A DNA stretch of 64,000 nucleotides. Source: CAMEON01 sp963643175 (GTDB taxonomy: Bacteria; Bacillota; Clostridia; Oscillospirales; CAG-272). This document shows, piece by piece, positions 8,272 to 17,471 of the stretch (position 1 is the stretch's first letter; each line of letters opens with the position of its first letter). The DNA lies in the NCBI GenBank assembly GCA_963643175.1, contig CAVIJF010000001.1, forward strand, positions 186,001 to 250,000. The letters are read 5' to 3'. A program made the position numbers and the translations under genes. The notes beneath the pieces are model-generated. The model was given only the letters and a program-made list of their open reading frames with translations. It did not search any database and was not told where the DNA came from.

Positions 8272-9204
8272 GTGTTCGGCTACATCGGTGTGTACGATCC
8301 GGAACTTCGTCTGCGGGAACTGGACTGCTACCGGGGCGTGTACTGCGGGCTGTGCCGGGCGCAGGGGCAGTGCACGGGGCAGTGTTCCCGGCTGACGCTC
8401 AGCTACGACTTCGCCTTCATGGCACTGGTTCGCACGGCACTGGCGGGCGAGACGGTGCAGCTGGATCTGCGCCGCTGTCCGGTGCATCCGCTGCGCCGCC
8501 GCCCCACGGCACGTATCAGTGATTCCCTGCGCCTGACGGCACTGTCCGCGTCCCTGCTGGCATGGCACAAGCTGCAGGATGACCGGCGCGACGAGCGCCG
8601 GCTCAGCGGGAAGCGTCTGCGTGCGGCGCTGGTCATGCCTTTGGCATCCGGTGCGCGGCGGCGTGCCCTCCGGCGCACGGTACTGCCCCGCCCGGACGAA
8701 ACGGCGCGGGACACTGCCGACGGCGCCGGGCTGGATGCGCTGATTGCCGCATCCATGTCCCGGTTGTACGAACTGGAACGGCAGGCGCCGCCCTCGGCGG
8801 ACGTCCCGGCACAGCTCTTCGGCGAGCTGCTGGGCGGTCTGCTGTCCTACGGATTGGAAGGCGGAACCGCACGCATCGCCCGCCGGATCGGTCTGCACAC
8901 CGGCAGGTGGATATACATACTGGACGCGGCGGACGACTATGCTGACGATGTGCGGCACGGTCGCTACAATCCGTTCCGGTGCCTGTCGCCGGACGGCATT
9001 CCGAATCTTCCGGAGAGCAACCGTGAGAGCATCCGCCTTGCGCTGTACCGGGAAACGGCAGGCATTTCCGATTCGCTGGATCTTCTGGACATCCCGGACC
9101 GGAATGTCAGCGGCGTAATCCGCAATATCGTGAACGAGGGGATGCCCCGAACCGCAAAGCGCATCCTGTTTCCGGATCCTGTTTCCGCCGGCAAACTGAA
9201 ATAA
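8272..9204 (+). CDS. DUF5685 family protein
   Basis: 310-residue soluble protein matching the DUF5685 family in its opening GYIGVYDPELRLRELDCYRGVYCGLCR (quoted here only as a pattern of FGYI, an ELR(L)RE stretch and the hallmark YCGLC), followed by LTLSYDFAFMALV. The C-terminal half has the typical GRWIYILDAADDYADD and RHGRYNPF sequence, an Asp-rich helix reminiscent of isoprenoid-type all-alpha folds, although no function is established. I chose GTG 8272 because GAGAGGAGGGTG lies just upstream and homology begins at FGYI; longer in-frame starts run antisense into the glycosyltransferase. It is followed at 65 nt by a J-domain gene, a pairing often seen in Clostridia. Confidence 0.85.
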   Translation: MFGYIGVYDPELRLRELDCYRGVYCGLCRAQGQCTGQCSRLTLSYDFAFMALVRTALAGETVQLDLRRCPVHPLRRRPTARISDSLRLTALSASLLAWHKLQDDRRDERRLSGKRLRAALVMPLASGARRRALRRTVLPRPDETARDTADGAGLDALIAASMSRLYELERQAPPSADVPAQLFGELLGGLLSYGLEGGTARIARRIGLHTGRWIYILDAADDYADDVRHGRYNPFRCLSPDGIPNLPESNRESIRLALYRETAGISDSLDLLDIPDRNVSGVIRNIVNEGMPRTAKRILFPDPVSAGKLK

Positions 9205-9269
9205 TCCGCGGTTTTCCGGATAAATCCGCAATTTTTCGACAAACGCAGAAGCAAGAGGTGTACGAATAC

Positions 9270-9914
9270 ATGAAAGACCCGTATCAGGTGCTCGGCGTCC
9301 CGCAGAGCGCCACCGACGAGGAAATAAAAACCGCCTACCGGAATCTGGCACGCAAGTATCATCCGGACAAGTACCGCGACAGCGACCTTGCCGACCTTGC
9401 GGGCGAGAAGATGAAGGAAATCAATGAGGCATATGATGAAATCAAAAAGCAGCGTGCCGCCGGAGCGGGCACGGGGGCGGGTACAGGCACCGGAGGGTAC
9501 GGTCCGCGCCCCGGCAACACGCAGGGTTCCTACACCGGCTATCGCACCGACCGCACCTATACCGCGTCCGAGCTGTTCGGCATGACGCGGCAGCTCATCA
9601 ACGCCGGGCGGTTTGCGGAAGCGGAACGGATACTGTCCACCGTCCCGGAAAGCCAGAAAAACGCTGAATGGTATTTTCTCATGGGCTGGGTCGCGTTGGG
9701 ATACCGGCACTACGTGGATGCCCAGCAGTTCTTTGACCACGCCTGCGGACTTGACCCGGAGAACCGGGAGTACCGGGAGGCGCAGACCCGTCTCCGGGAG
9801 CAGATGCAGACCGGAAATGCGGGCGGTACGGATGCCAACGACGGCTGTTCGCTCTGCCACCTGTGCACGGGGCTTCTGTGCCTGAATCTGTGCTGTGACA
9901 CGCGGCACTGCTGA
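9270..9914 (+). CDS. J-domain (DnaJ-like) protein with Cys-rich tail
   Basis: 214-residue protein. The N-terminal J domain (about 1-65) includes YQVLGV and the essential HPD at 31-33, so it should stimulate an Hsp70 ATPase. A Gly-rich linker follows, then a TPR-like region (about 95-170, with INAGRFAEAERIL and WYFLMGWVALGYR) that could bind a client. The last 22 residues carry seven cysteines. ATG 9270 is preferred over GTG 9258 because AGAGGTG has proper spacing to it. The stop overlaps the ribosome site of the next gene, so translation is probably coupled. It lacks the zinc-finger and C-terminal domains of true DnaJ. Confidence 0.85.
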   Translation: MKDPYQVLGVPQSATDEEIKTAYRNLARKYHPDKYRDSDLADLAGEKMKEINEAYDEIKKQRAAGAGTGAGTGTGGYGPRPGNTQGSYTGYRTDRTYTASELFGMTRQLINAGRFAEAERILSTVPESQKNAEWYFLMGWVALGYRHYVDAQQFFDHACGLDPENREYREAQTRLREQMQTGNAGGTDANDGCSLCHLCTGLLCLNLCCDTRHC

Positions 9915-9925
9915 GGAGGTGCGAT

Positions 9926-10528
9926 ATGTCCGGGTCGAACCAGCCCCGCGGTGGTTTCCGCGGGCGTCACCACATGACCTACCGGCTGGCGGTATGCAGT
10001 GTCTTCTGCGCACTCGGAACCGTCATGCTGGGGCTGGGCGCGTTGGTGGAGCTGATTGACATCACCTGCGCCGCGCTAGCTGCCGTGCTGTTCCTGCCGG
10101 TGTTCTACCGCTACGGGAGCGGGTATACCCTGCTCTGCTGGGGTGTCACCTCGGCGCTTGGACTGATTCTGATGCCGCAGAGTCTGGCACCGTGGCTGTT
10201 CGCCTGCCTGCTGGGCTACTATCCGGTCGTCAAGCGGCAGATTGACAGACTGCCAAAGCTGCCGGCTCTGCTCGTCAAGCTGTGCATCATAGCGGCGGCA
10301 ATGGCTGTCTACCTCGTTCTGTTCTGGCTCGTCATGATGGGGGCGGACAGCAGTCTGTCGGACGTGCTGTTCCGCGGCTTCGGCGAGGAGGGCACTTCCT
10401 CCACGCTGATATGGGTCATGATCGGGCTGTGTATCCTCACCTTTTTTCTCTTTGACCTGCTGATAGACCGGATGGCTATCCTTTACCGGCTCAGATGGCA
10501 GAAGCGGGCGGAGAAGTGGATGAAATAA
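9926..10528 (+). CDS. Integral membrane protein, unknown function
   Basis: 200 residues with a short basic N-terminus (about 1-22) and about five hydrophobic segments: 22-45, 48-68, 70-90, 108-132 and 155-180. The topology and size resemble substrate-binding (S) subunits of ECF transporters or small multipass proteins, but I see no diagnostic ligand motif, so no function is assigned. GAGGAGGTG just upstream fixes the start at 9926. The position 11 nt after the J-domain gene and 30 nt before nadE indicates membership of the same operon. Confidence 0.75.
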   Translation: MSGSNQPRGGFRGRHHMTYRLAVCSVFCALGTVMLGLGALVELIDITCAALAAVLFLPVFYRYGSGYTLLCWGVTSALGLILMPQSLAPWLFACLLGYYPVVKRQIDRLPKLPALLVKLCIIAAAMAVYLVLFWLVMMGADSSLSDVLFRGFGEEGTSSTLIWVMIGLCILTFFLFDLLIDRMAILYRLRWQKRAEKWMK

Positions 10529-10558
10529 CCATTCCGAAAACCAAAAAGGACTTGAAAC

Positions 10559-12514
10559 ATGAAAGACGGATTCATTAAAGTTGCGACCGCCCGCCCGGAC
10601 GTCCGGGTGGCGGACTGCGCGTACAATCTGAACGCCTGCCTCACCTGCGCCGCCGAGGCGGAACGTGCGGGCGTGAAACTGCTGGTTTACCCCGAGCTGT
10701 GCCTGACCGGCTACACCTGCGGCGACCTGTTCCTGCAGGATATTCTGCCCGGAGGTTCACTGGAGGCTCTGCGGCAGTTCGTTGCAGCGACAGCCGGATA
10801 CGATATGGTGACTGTCATCGGTCTGCCGGTCGTGCACGCCGGAAAGCTGTATAACTGTGCCGCCGTCTGCCGGGGCGGGCAGATACTGGGTCTGGTTCCC
10901 AAGACGCACCTGCCCAACTATGCCGAGTTCTACGAGGCACGGCAGTTCAACCCCGCGCCGAAAGGAAACCTCACATATGAGCTGGACGGGCAGTATATTC
11001 CCTTCGGGACGCAGCAGCTCTTCGTCTGCACGGATATGCCGGACTTCCGCTTTGCGGTGGAAATCTGTGAGGATCTGTGGGCACCGGTGCCGCCATCCTC
11101 GGCGGCAGCGTCTGCCGGGGCGACCGTTATCTGCAACCTGTCCGCTTCCAACGAGACGGTCGGAAAGGCGGAGTACCGCCGGAATCTCATTGCGGGGCAG
11201 TCCGGCAGGCTGGTCGCCGCTTACCTGTATGCCAACTGCGGGCATGGCGAATCCACCACCGATACGGTTTTCTCCGGGCATTCCCTGATCGCGGAGAACG
11301 GCGGCATTTTAGCTGAGCGCGCCCCGTTCGCGCCGGGTGATGCGCTGCTCATTACGGAAATCGACGTGCAGCGGCTGGCGTTCGACCGCCGCCGCATGAA
11401 CACCTTTGACAACCGGGCAGCGGGCGAATGGAGCGAGGCGTACTTTTCATTGGAACCGATCGAAACGGCGCTGACCCGCCGGGTCGATCCGCATCCCTTT
11501 GTCCCGGATGACAGCGCCGAGCGGAACCGCCGCTGTGAGCTGATTCTGACCATGCAGGCGGAGGGACTTGCCACCCGCGTGCAGGCGGCACACGCAGGCA
11601 AGTTGGTCGTGGGCATCTCCGGGGGGCTGGATTCCTGCCTTGCCCTTCTCTGCATGGTCCGCGCCGCCGACCGGCTCGGACGTCCCCGCCGTGACGTTAT
11701 CGCTGTGACCATGCCCTGCTTCGGAACCACCCGGCGCACCAAATCCAACGCCGAAACGCTCTGCCGGGAGCTTGGCGTGGACTTCCGGACAGTCAATATC
11801 TTTGACGCCGTGAACCGGCACTTTGCCGACATCGGGCACGACCCGGAGAACCGCAACGTGGTCTACGAGAACGCGCAGGCACGCGAGCGCACGCAGGTGC
11901 TGATGGATATTGCCAACGCCGAGGGCGGGCTGGTAGTCGGAACCGGAGACCTCTCCGAACTGGCGCTGGGCTGGGCGACCTACAACGGCGACCATATGTC
12001 CATGTACGCCGTCAACGCATCGGTGCCCAAAACGCTGGTGCGGCATCTGGTCGGCTATGCCGCCGACAGGGCGCGCAGTGCCGGTCATGCCGCGCTTGCC
12101 GGAGCGCTGGAGGATATTCTGAATACGCCGGTCAGCCCGGAGCTTCTGCCCGCCTCCGAGGACGGGAACATTGCACAAGTCACGGAGGATCTGGTGGGTC
12201 CCTACGAGCTGCACGACTTCTACCTGTACTACCTGCTCCGGCTGGGTGCGCGTCCCGGCAAGCTGTACCGCATGGCGCGGTATGCTCTGGGGAGCACCTA
12301 CGGCGATGACACGCTGCTGCGGTGGCTGGAGGTGTTTCTGCGCCGGTTCTTTGCCCAGCAGTTCAAGCGCTCCTGCCTGCCGGACGGTCCCAAAATCGGA
12401 TCGGCGGCGCTCTCGCCGCGCGGTGACTGGCGGATGCCGTCGGACGCTTCGGCGGCGCTGTGGCTGCGTGAACTGGAGGAACTGAAGCAGGAGCGGAAGG
12501 AGGGGACGGTATGA
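10559..12514 (+). CDS. nadE: Glutamine-hydrolysing NAD(+) synthetase
   Basis: 651-residue two-domain enzyme performing the last step of NAD synthesis, with ammonia drawn from glutamine. The N-terminal nitrilase-type amidase domain shows the catalytic triad context: Glu in YPELCLTGY, Lys in PKTHLPNY and Cys in VEICEDLW. The C-terminal synthetase domain carries the PP-loop SGGLDS at 354-359 and later GTGDLSELALGWATYNGDH. Length fits the long glutamine-dependent class. The start ATG 10559 has an AAAGGA site. The last codons overlap the rsmA start (ATGA), giving translational coupling. Confidence 0.96.
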   Translation: MKDGFIKVATARPDVRVADCAYNLNACLTCAAEAERAGVKLLVYPELCLTGYTCGDLFLQDILPGGSLEALRQFVAATAGYDMVTVIGLPVVHAGKLYNCAAVCRGGQILGLVPKTHLPNYAEFYEARQFNPAPKGNLTYELDGQYIPFGTQQLFVCTDMPDFRFAVEICEDLWAPVPPSSAAASAGATVICNLSASNETVGKAEYRRNLIAGQSGRLVAAYLYANCGHGESTTDTVFSGHSLIAENGGILAERAPFAPGDALLITEIDVQRLAFDRRRMNTFDNRAAGEWSEAYFSLEPIETALTRRVDPHPFVPDDSAERNRRCELILTMQAEGLATRVQAAHAGKLVVGISGGLDSCLALLCMVRAADRLGRPRRDVIAVTMPCFGTTRRTKSNAETLCRELGVDFRTVNIFDAVNRHFADIGHDPENRNVVYENAQARERTQVLMDIANAEGGLVVGTGDLSELALGWATYNGDHMSMYAVNASVPKTLVRHLVGYAADRARSAGHAALAGALEDILNTPVSPELLPASEDGNIAQVTEDLVGPYELHDFYLYYLLRLGARPGKLYRMARYALGSTYGDDTLLRWLEVFLRRFFAQQFKRSCLPDGPKIGSAALSPRGDWRMPSDASAALWLRELEELKQERKEGTV

Positions 12515-13395
12515 ATCTCTGCGACCCACGCATTATCCGGGACATAATGTCCATGTACGGCATGACCTTCCGCAAGGAGCTGGGGCAGAACTTCCTGACC
12601 AATTCCGCCGTGGTGGAGGATATCGCCGATGCCTGCTCGGATACCCGCGACGCCACAATTCTGGAAATAGGTCCCGGTATCGGCGTGCTGACGCAGGAGT
12701 TGGGAATACGCTACCGCCGGGTTCTGTCGGTTGAAATCGACAGGCGGCTGATTCCCCTGCTGCGCTTCACCCTGCAGGACTGCCCGCCCGGTACGATCGA
12801 GATAGTCAATCAGGACTTCATGAAAGCCGACCTGCACGAACTGCTGGACGGCGCATTTGCCGCCGGTCCCGTTTCGGTCTGTGCTAATCTTCCCTACTAC
12901 ATCACCACGCCCATCCTCATGCGGCTTCTGGAATCGGGACTGCCCTTCTCCTGCATCACGATTATGGTGCAGGCAGAGGTGGCGGATCGCCTGTGTGCCC
13001 GAGCGGGCAGTAAGGACTACGGCGCCATCACCGCCGTGCTGAACTACTACGGCGCGGCGGAAAAACTGTTCCGCGTTCCGGCAGGCAATTTCATGCCTGC
13101 CCCCAAGGTGGATTCCGCCGTGGTCCGCATCCGGCTGTGGGAGCAGAAGCCCGTCCGCCCTGTCGACGAGAAGCTATTCTTCGACACCGTCCGGCTGGCG
13201 TTTGAACAGCGGCGCAAGACGCTTGCCAACGCGCTGTCCGCCGGATTTCCGGACATTCCCAAGGACGTACTGACCGGTATGATTGTGGACGGCGGACATC
13301 GGGCGGATATCCGTGGCGAACGGCTGGACACCGCCGCCTTCGCCGCGCTGTCCGACCGCATCGGAGCGTGGCGCACGCAGAACGCCGTCACGTAA
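12511..13395 (+). CDS. rsmA: 16S rRNA (adenine1518-N6/adenine1519-N6)-dimethyltransferase
   Basis: 294-residue SAM-dependent KsgA/RsmA enzyme that dimethylates the two adjacent adenines near the 3' end of 16S rRNA during small-subunit maturation. The N-terminal KELGQNFL motif, the SAM-binding EIGPGIGVLTQEL and the catalytic NLPYYIT are all present. The C-terminal stretch FEQRRKTLANAL is typical. Length is normal. It overlaps nadE by 4 nt and the GGAAGGAGGGG in the nadE tail serves as ribosome site. The next gene has its own promoter, so this probably ends the upstream operon. Confidence 0.96.
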   Translation: MNLCDPRIIRDIMSMYGMTFRKELGQNFLTNSAVVEDIADACSDTRDATILEIGPGIGVLTQELGIRYRRVLSVEIDRRLIPLLRFTLQDCPPGTIEIVNQDFMKADLHELLDGAFAAGPVSVCANLPYYITTPILMRLLESGLPFSCITIMVQAEVADRLCARAGSKDYGAITAVLNYYGAAEKLFRVPAGNFMPAPKVDSAVVRIRLWEQKPVRPVDEKLFFDTVRLAFEQRRKTLANALSAGFPDIPKDVLTGMIVDGGHRADIRGERLDTAAFAALSDRIGAWRTQNAVT

Positions 13396-13463
13396 GCTGC
13401 CGCACGCAGACCTGCCGGCGCGTCCGCACGCAAAAATCCGATGGAAAATTTCACGAAAATCTA

Positions 13464-13492
13464 TTGCCAAATGCGCCGCAGTATGGTATACT
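13464..13492 (+). promoter_or_regulatory. Promoter for the rhamnosidase operon
   Basis: TTGCCA (13464-13469) and TATACT (13487-13492) are 17 bp apart, with ATGG immediately before the -10. The distance to the ATG at 13537 is 44 nt. Confidence 0.8.
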
Positions 13493-13536
13493 GTCCACGA
13501 ATACGGGCAATGCCCGCATGAAAGGAAGGACAAAGC

Positions 13537-16056
13537 ATGAGTAAGGATTATATGACCGAAGGACGCGCCGCATGGATTACCTACGCTGACCCTGCGGGTG
13601 CTGTCGCTTCCGAAACCGCCAACCCATGGGAAACCCCCATCACCGCTGCCGCTCAGTTCGCTACTATCGTGGATAAGAACGGCATCGCGCTGTTCCGCAA
13701 ATCTTTTACTGTCCGGGAGCTGAAATCCGCGCACGTGGATGCCACGGCGCTGGGCATCTTTGATTTGTATGTCAACGGCAAGCGCGTCGGGCACGCTGCA
13801 GGACGTGAGGACGCCGCCCCCTATGATGAGCTGAAGCCCGGCTGGACAGACTACGCAGTCCGGTGCCTGTACTACTCCTACGATCTTGCCCCCTACCTGA
13901 CCGAGGGGGAGAACACCCTGCTTGCCGCCGTTGCCCCCGGCTGGTACAACGGTCGTATCGGCTTAGGAACCTACGGTGAGACGCACATTGCCCTGCTTGC
14001 CGCAATCCGTCTGTCCGACGCGGACGGCGATCGAGCCCTGTACACCGACAAAACATGGGAGGCTTCCTGGGGCAGTGCCATCCGCGCAGCCGACCTGTGG
14101 GACGGCGAAATGTACGACGCCAACCAGCCCTCGCTGGTAGCCGCCTCGGAGAAGGCGGATGCCCTGCACTGGGGCACGCCCACCGAGGAGGAGCATGACC
14201 TGTTCGTGACACCGCAGGTCGGTCCGACCATTGCGGTTCGTCCCAATCTGACCCGCAAGCCGGAGACGGTCACCATCTACCGGGGAACAGAGGACAACGG
14301 CAGCGACTACGGAAAAATCCATGTCGTGCGCACGCAGACCGAAAACAGCTTTGCGCTGGCGGCGGGCGAGACGGCTGTTCTGGACTTCGGACAGAACATG
14401 GTCGGCTGGCCGACCTTCACGGTGCACGGCGCAGCAGGCACTTCGGTGCAGTTCCGCTTCGGCGAGATGCTCAACGACTCCGGACTCAAGTCCCGCGGTA
14501 ACGATAACCCGGAAGGCTCCATTTACTCCATCAACTACCGCTCCGCCAAGGCAAAGCTGTGCTACATCCTGAACGGGCACGACAACGCCTACCGCCCGAC
14601 CTTCACCTTCTTCGGCTTCCGCTACTGCGAGATCCGCGCAACGGCGGATGTTACGTTTGAGAATCTGACCGCGCAGGTGGTCGGTTCCGCCAATATTGAA
14701 ACCGGACACATGGAAACGTCGAACGCCGACGTCAACCGCCTGATTGCCAACGTCCTGTGGGGACAGCGCGGCAACTACCTTTCTGTCCCGACCGACTGCC
14801 CGCAGCGCGACGAGCGTCTGGGCTGGACGGGCGACACGCAGGCATTCTGCGGCACCGCCGCCTACAACGCCAACGTGGACGGCTTCTTCCATAAGTGGCT
14901 GCAGGACGCACGCGATTCGCAGGCTGAAAACGGAATGTACCCCGACGTCATTCCGAAAGTCCGCGTAGTCGGATTCGGCGGTGCCGCATGGAGTGATGCG
15001 GGCATCATCGTACCGTACACAGTGTGGAAAATGTATGCCGACACCGACATCATCCGGGAGCATTACGCCTCTATGGAACGCTATATGGACTGGCTGGCTA
15101 CCACCAGTCTGGGCGGTCCCAATCCAACCTACGGCGACTGGCTGGCTTACGAGCCGACCGACGCGCGCTATATTTCGGTCGCCTACTATGCGCTGGACGC
15201 CCGCTACATGGCGGCTATGTCCCGCGCCATTGACCGGGCAGACCGTGCCGCACACTATGACAGCCTGTATGAGCAGGTGCGCGAGCATTTCCGCAAAATC
15301 TACTGCAACGCTGAGGGCGATCTGAATCCGGAGGTGCGCACGCAGACAGGCTACCTGCTGGCATTGCGCAACGATCTGCTCCTGCCCGAAAGACGTCCCG
15401 CCGCCGTGGCAGCGCTCAAGCAGAAGATTATCGACAACGGGTACAGACTGTCCACCGGCTTTGTCGGCTCCTGCATCCTGAACGAGGTTCTTGCCGAGTT
15501 CGGCGAGAACAACCTTGCCTGCTCGCTGCTGCTCCAGACCGAGAATCCCTCCTGGCTGTACAGCGTGCATCAGGGTGCCACCACCATCTGGGAGCGTTGG
15601 AATTCCTATACCAAGGCGACCGGCTTCGGCGACGTCGGCATGAACTCCTTCAATCACTACGCTTACGGCGCGGTGCAGGAGTGGATGTACCGCCACCTTG
15701 CAGGTATCGAAACGACCGAGCAGGCGCCCGGCTTCGCACACCCCATTCTCCAGCCCAAGCCCGATACCCGGAGCGCGGAGGAAATCCCCGCCGGGCAGGA
15801 GAGAATTGCGTGGGTCAGGACGTCCTTCGCGTCGCCCGTGGGACTTATCGAGTCTGCATGGGATATGACGGACGGCTTTACCTACACCTGCCGCGTGCCC
15901 GTGACCTCGACCCTGCATCTGCCGCTGATCGGCAGTGCGGACACGCTGGTCATCAACGGCGTGGCACATAAGCCGGATGAATTCAAGGTCTGCCCCTGCG
16001 GTAAGGGCGTGGAGATTGAACTGGCACCCGGTGCTTATACCTTTGAACAGAAGTAA
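13537..16056 (+). CDS. Alpha-L-rhamnosidase, GH78
   Basis: 839-residue enzyme releasing terminal alpha-L-rhamnose. Beta-sandwich domains come first (LFRKSFTV, LYVNGKRVG, PGWYNGRIG), then the (alpha/alpha)6 barrel. The GH78 signature DCPQRDERLGWTGD starts at 420 and places the likely general acid at Glu426; the partner Glu686 sits in TTIWERW. A C-terminal beta domain closes the protein. No signal peptide is visible, so it would act on imported rhamnosides from pectin, glycosides or bacterial polysaccharides. The start ATG 13537 has an AAGGAAGG site. The Gfo/Idh/MocA gene follows after a strong hairpin. Confidence 0.93.
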   Translation: MSKDYMTEGRAAWITYADPAGAVASETANPWETPITAAAQFATIVDKNGIALFRKSFTVRELKSAHVDATALGIFDLYVNGKRVGHAAGREDAAPYDELKPGWTDYAVRCLYYSYDLAPYLTEGENTLLAAVAPGWYNGRIGLGTYGETHIALLAAIRLSDADGDRALYTDKTWEASWGSAIRAADLWDGEMYDANQPSLVAASEKADALHWGTPTEEEHDLFVTPQVGPTIAVRPNLTRKPETVTIYRGTEDNGSDYGKIHVVRTQTENSFALAAGETAVLDFGQNMVGWPTFTVHGAAGTSVQFRFGEMLNDSGLKSRGNDNPEGSIYSINYRSAKAKLCYILNGHDNAYRPTFTFFGFRYCEIRATADVTFENLTAQVVGSANIETGHMETSNADVNRLIANVLWGQRGNYLSVPTDCPQRDERLGWTGDTQAFCGTAAYNANVDGFFHKWLQDARDSQAENGMYPDVIPKVRVVGFGGAAWSDAGIIVPYTVWKMYADTDIIREHYASMERYMDWLATTSLGGPNPTYGDWLAYEPTDARYISVAYYALDARYMAAMSRAIDRADRAAHYDSLYEQVREHFRKIYCNAEGDLNPEVRTQTGYLLALRNDLLLPERRPAAVAALKQKIIDNGYRLSTGFVGSCILNEVLAEFGENNLACSLLLQTENPSWLYSVHQGATTIWERWNSYTKATGFGDVGMNSFNHYAYGAVQEWMYRHLAGIETTEQAPGFAHPILQPKPDTRSAEEIPAGQERIAWVRTSFASPVGLIESAWDMTDGFTYTCRVPVTSTLHLPLIGSADTLVINGVAHKPDEFKVCPCGKGVEIELAPGAYTFEQK

Positions 16057-16071
16057 AGAAAAGGAACAGAA

Positions 16072-16121
16072 GGGAGCCTCCCCGCGTGCCGCAGGAACGT
16101 CGTCCGCGGGGAGGGGCTCCC
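16072..16121 (+). other. GC-rich hairpin between GH78 and the oxidoreductase gene
   Basis: GGGAGCCTCCCCGCG pairs with CGCGGGGAGGGGCTCCC (one bulge) around an 18-nt loop. No U-run follows, so it is more likely an mRNA-stabilising or processing element than a terminator. Confidence 0.45.
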
Positions 16122-16143
16122 GCAGTAAAGGAGAAACATCATC

Positions 16144-17232
16144 ATGGAAAAGAAAGTTACAGTCGGCGTTATCGGCTGCGGCTGCATTGCCAACGCCGCG
16201 CACATCCCCAGTTACATGAACAACCCGGATGTGGTCATCAAGTATTTCTGCGACATTATCCCGGAAAGAGCCGAGGAAGCCGTCAGCAAGTATGGCTGCG
16301 GCATCGCCGTGACGGATTATCACGACGTCATCAACGACCCGGAGGTCGAGGCGGTATCGGTCTGCACCCCCAACCGGATGCATCCCGTCATTGCCATGGA
16401 CGCCCTGCGCGCCGGCAAGCACGTCCTGTGCGAAAAGCCTGCCGCACGCACCTACGCCGAGGCGAAGCAGATGCAGGCGGTTCAGCATGAAACCGGTAAG
16501 GTACTCAATATCGGCGTGGTCAACCGCTTCAACACGGCGGTCAACCGGATTCACGACCTGATTGCCGCGGGTGCTCTGGGCGAGGTGTATCACGTCTATG
16601 TTTCCTTCCGGGCACAGCGTTCCATCCCCGGTCTGGGCGGCGCCTTCACTACCAAGGAGATTGCCGGCGGCGGTGCGCTGATTGACTGGGGCGTGCACTA
16701 TCTGGACATCGTTATGTTCTGCACCGGCGACCCCAAGCCTGTCACCGTATCGGGGCAGGCGTACTGCAAGCTGGGCGTGGATATGAAGAACTACGTCTAC
16801 GAGGGAATGTGGTCGGAAAACACCAAGAATCTCAACGGCACCTATGACGTGGACGACAGCGTGACCGGACTTGTCCGGACGCAGACTGCCCCCGATGTCT
16901 GGGGACCCACCATTTCGCTCAACGGCGCGTGGGCACAGAACATCGGTCCCCACGAGGCGTACATTGATTTTTTGGGTGACAAGGCTGGTATCCGGCTTCA
17001 GTACGGCGGGAATTTCACGATTTACGGAACCAAGGACGGCAAGCTGTGGCAGGAAACGCCGGAGTACGAAAGCGTCAATATGTTCCAGAACGAAATCGAT
17101 TCCTTCGTCCGCTGCGTCCGCACCGGTGAAAAACTGCCCTCCCACATCGATCAGGTCATCATCACTGCCCGCATGATGCAGGCTATTTACGATTCCTCCG
17201 ACGCGCACGCCGAAGTCCAGCTGGACTGGTAA
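16144..17232 (+). CDS. Gfo/Idh/MocA family oxidoreductase
   Basis: 362-residue NAD(P)-dependent sugar dehydrogenase-fold protein. The Rossmann motif is GVIGCGCIANAAHIPSY from about residue 8, and the family EKP motif appears as CEKPAART near 98. The C-terminal sheet domain contains GGGALIDWGVHYLDI, in which D and H fit the usual catalytic pair. The substrate is unknown; next to a rhamnosidase it may oxidise a freed sugar or act on an unusual oligosaccharide. The start has AAAGGAG spaced correctly. It is followed by a strong terminator. Confidence 0.88.
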   Translation: MEKKVTVGVIGCGCIANAAHIPSYMNNPDVVIKYFCDIIPERAEEAVSKYGCGIAVTDYHDVINDPEVEAVSVCTPNRMHPVIAMDALRAGKHVLCEKPAARTYAEAKQMQAVQHETGKVLNIGVVNRFNTAVNRIHDLIAAGALGEVYHVYVSFRAQRSIPGLGGAFTTKEIAGGGALIDWGVHYLDIVMFCTGDPKPVTVSGQAYCKLGVDMKNYVYEGMWSENTKNLNGTYDVDDSVTGLVRTQTAPDVWGPTISLNGAWAQNIGPHEAYIDFLGDKAGIRLQYGGNFTIYGTKDGKLWQETPEYESVNMFQNEIDSFVRCVRTGEKLPSHIDQVIITARMMQAIYDSSDAHAEVQLDW

Positions 17233-17257
17233 ACGGCAAGGCGACTGTCCGTATATG

Positions 17258-17296
17258 AGCCGCCCCCGCTCCTTTCCGGAGCGAGGGCGGCTTTTT
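17258..17296 (+). terminator. Rho-independent terminator after the GH78 operon
   Basis: GCCGCCCCCGCTCC pairs with GGAGCGAGGGCGGC (one mismatch) around a TTTCC loop and is followed by TTTTTC. Confidence 0.88.
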
Positions 17297-17409
17297 CATG
17301 GTCTGTTCTATGCCATCGCCGCGCCGGAAAGACGGGCGGGTACCCGCCTTATCCCCCGCAGAAAGCGCTCTGCGGCGCGTGCCGCACGCCGCCTCCGATA
17401 ATCACAATA

Positions 17410-17467
17410 CCCGCCATATATCCGCCTCCCCGATACTTCTTCCGGGTAAGCATGGACATATGGCGGG
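17410..17467 (-). terminator. Possible hairpin terminator after addA
   Basis: CCCGCCATAT and its complement lie 38 nt apart, beginning 5 nt beyond the addA stop. The loop is long and the flank (TATTGTGATT on the minus strand) is only moderately U-rich. The rest of 17297-17409 shows nothing recognisable. Confidence 0.35.
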
Positions 17468-17471
17468 CACT

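Noticed and set aside
13963..17208. Long open frame (1081 codons) on the minus strand
   Set aside because: Antisense to the GH78 and oxidoreductase genes, both with clear catalytic motifs; no homology or start signal.
17410..17467. Inverted repeat as an integration (att) site
   Set aside because: No integrase, tRNA or flanking duplication nearby; a weak end-of-operon hairpin is simpler.
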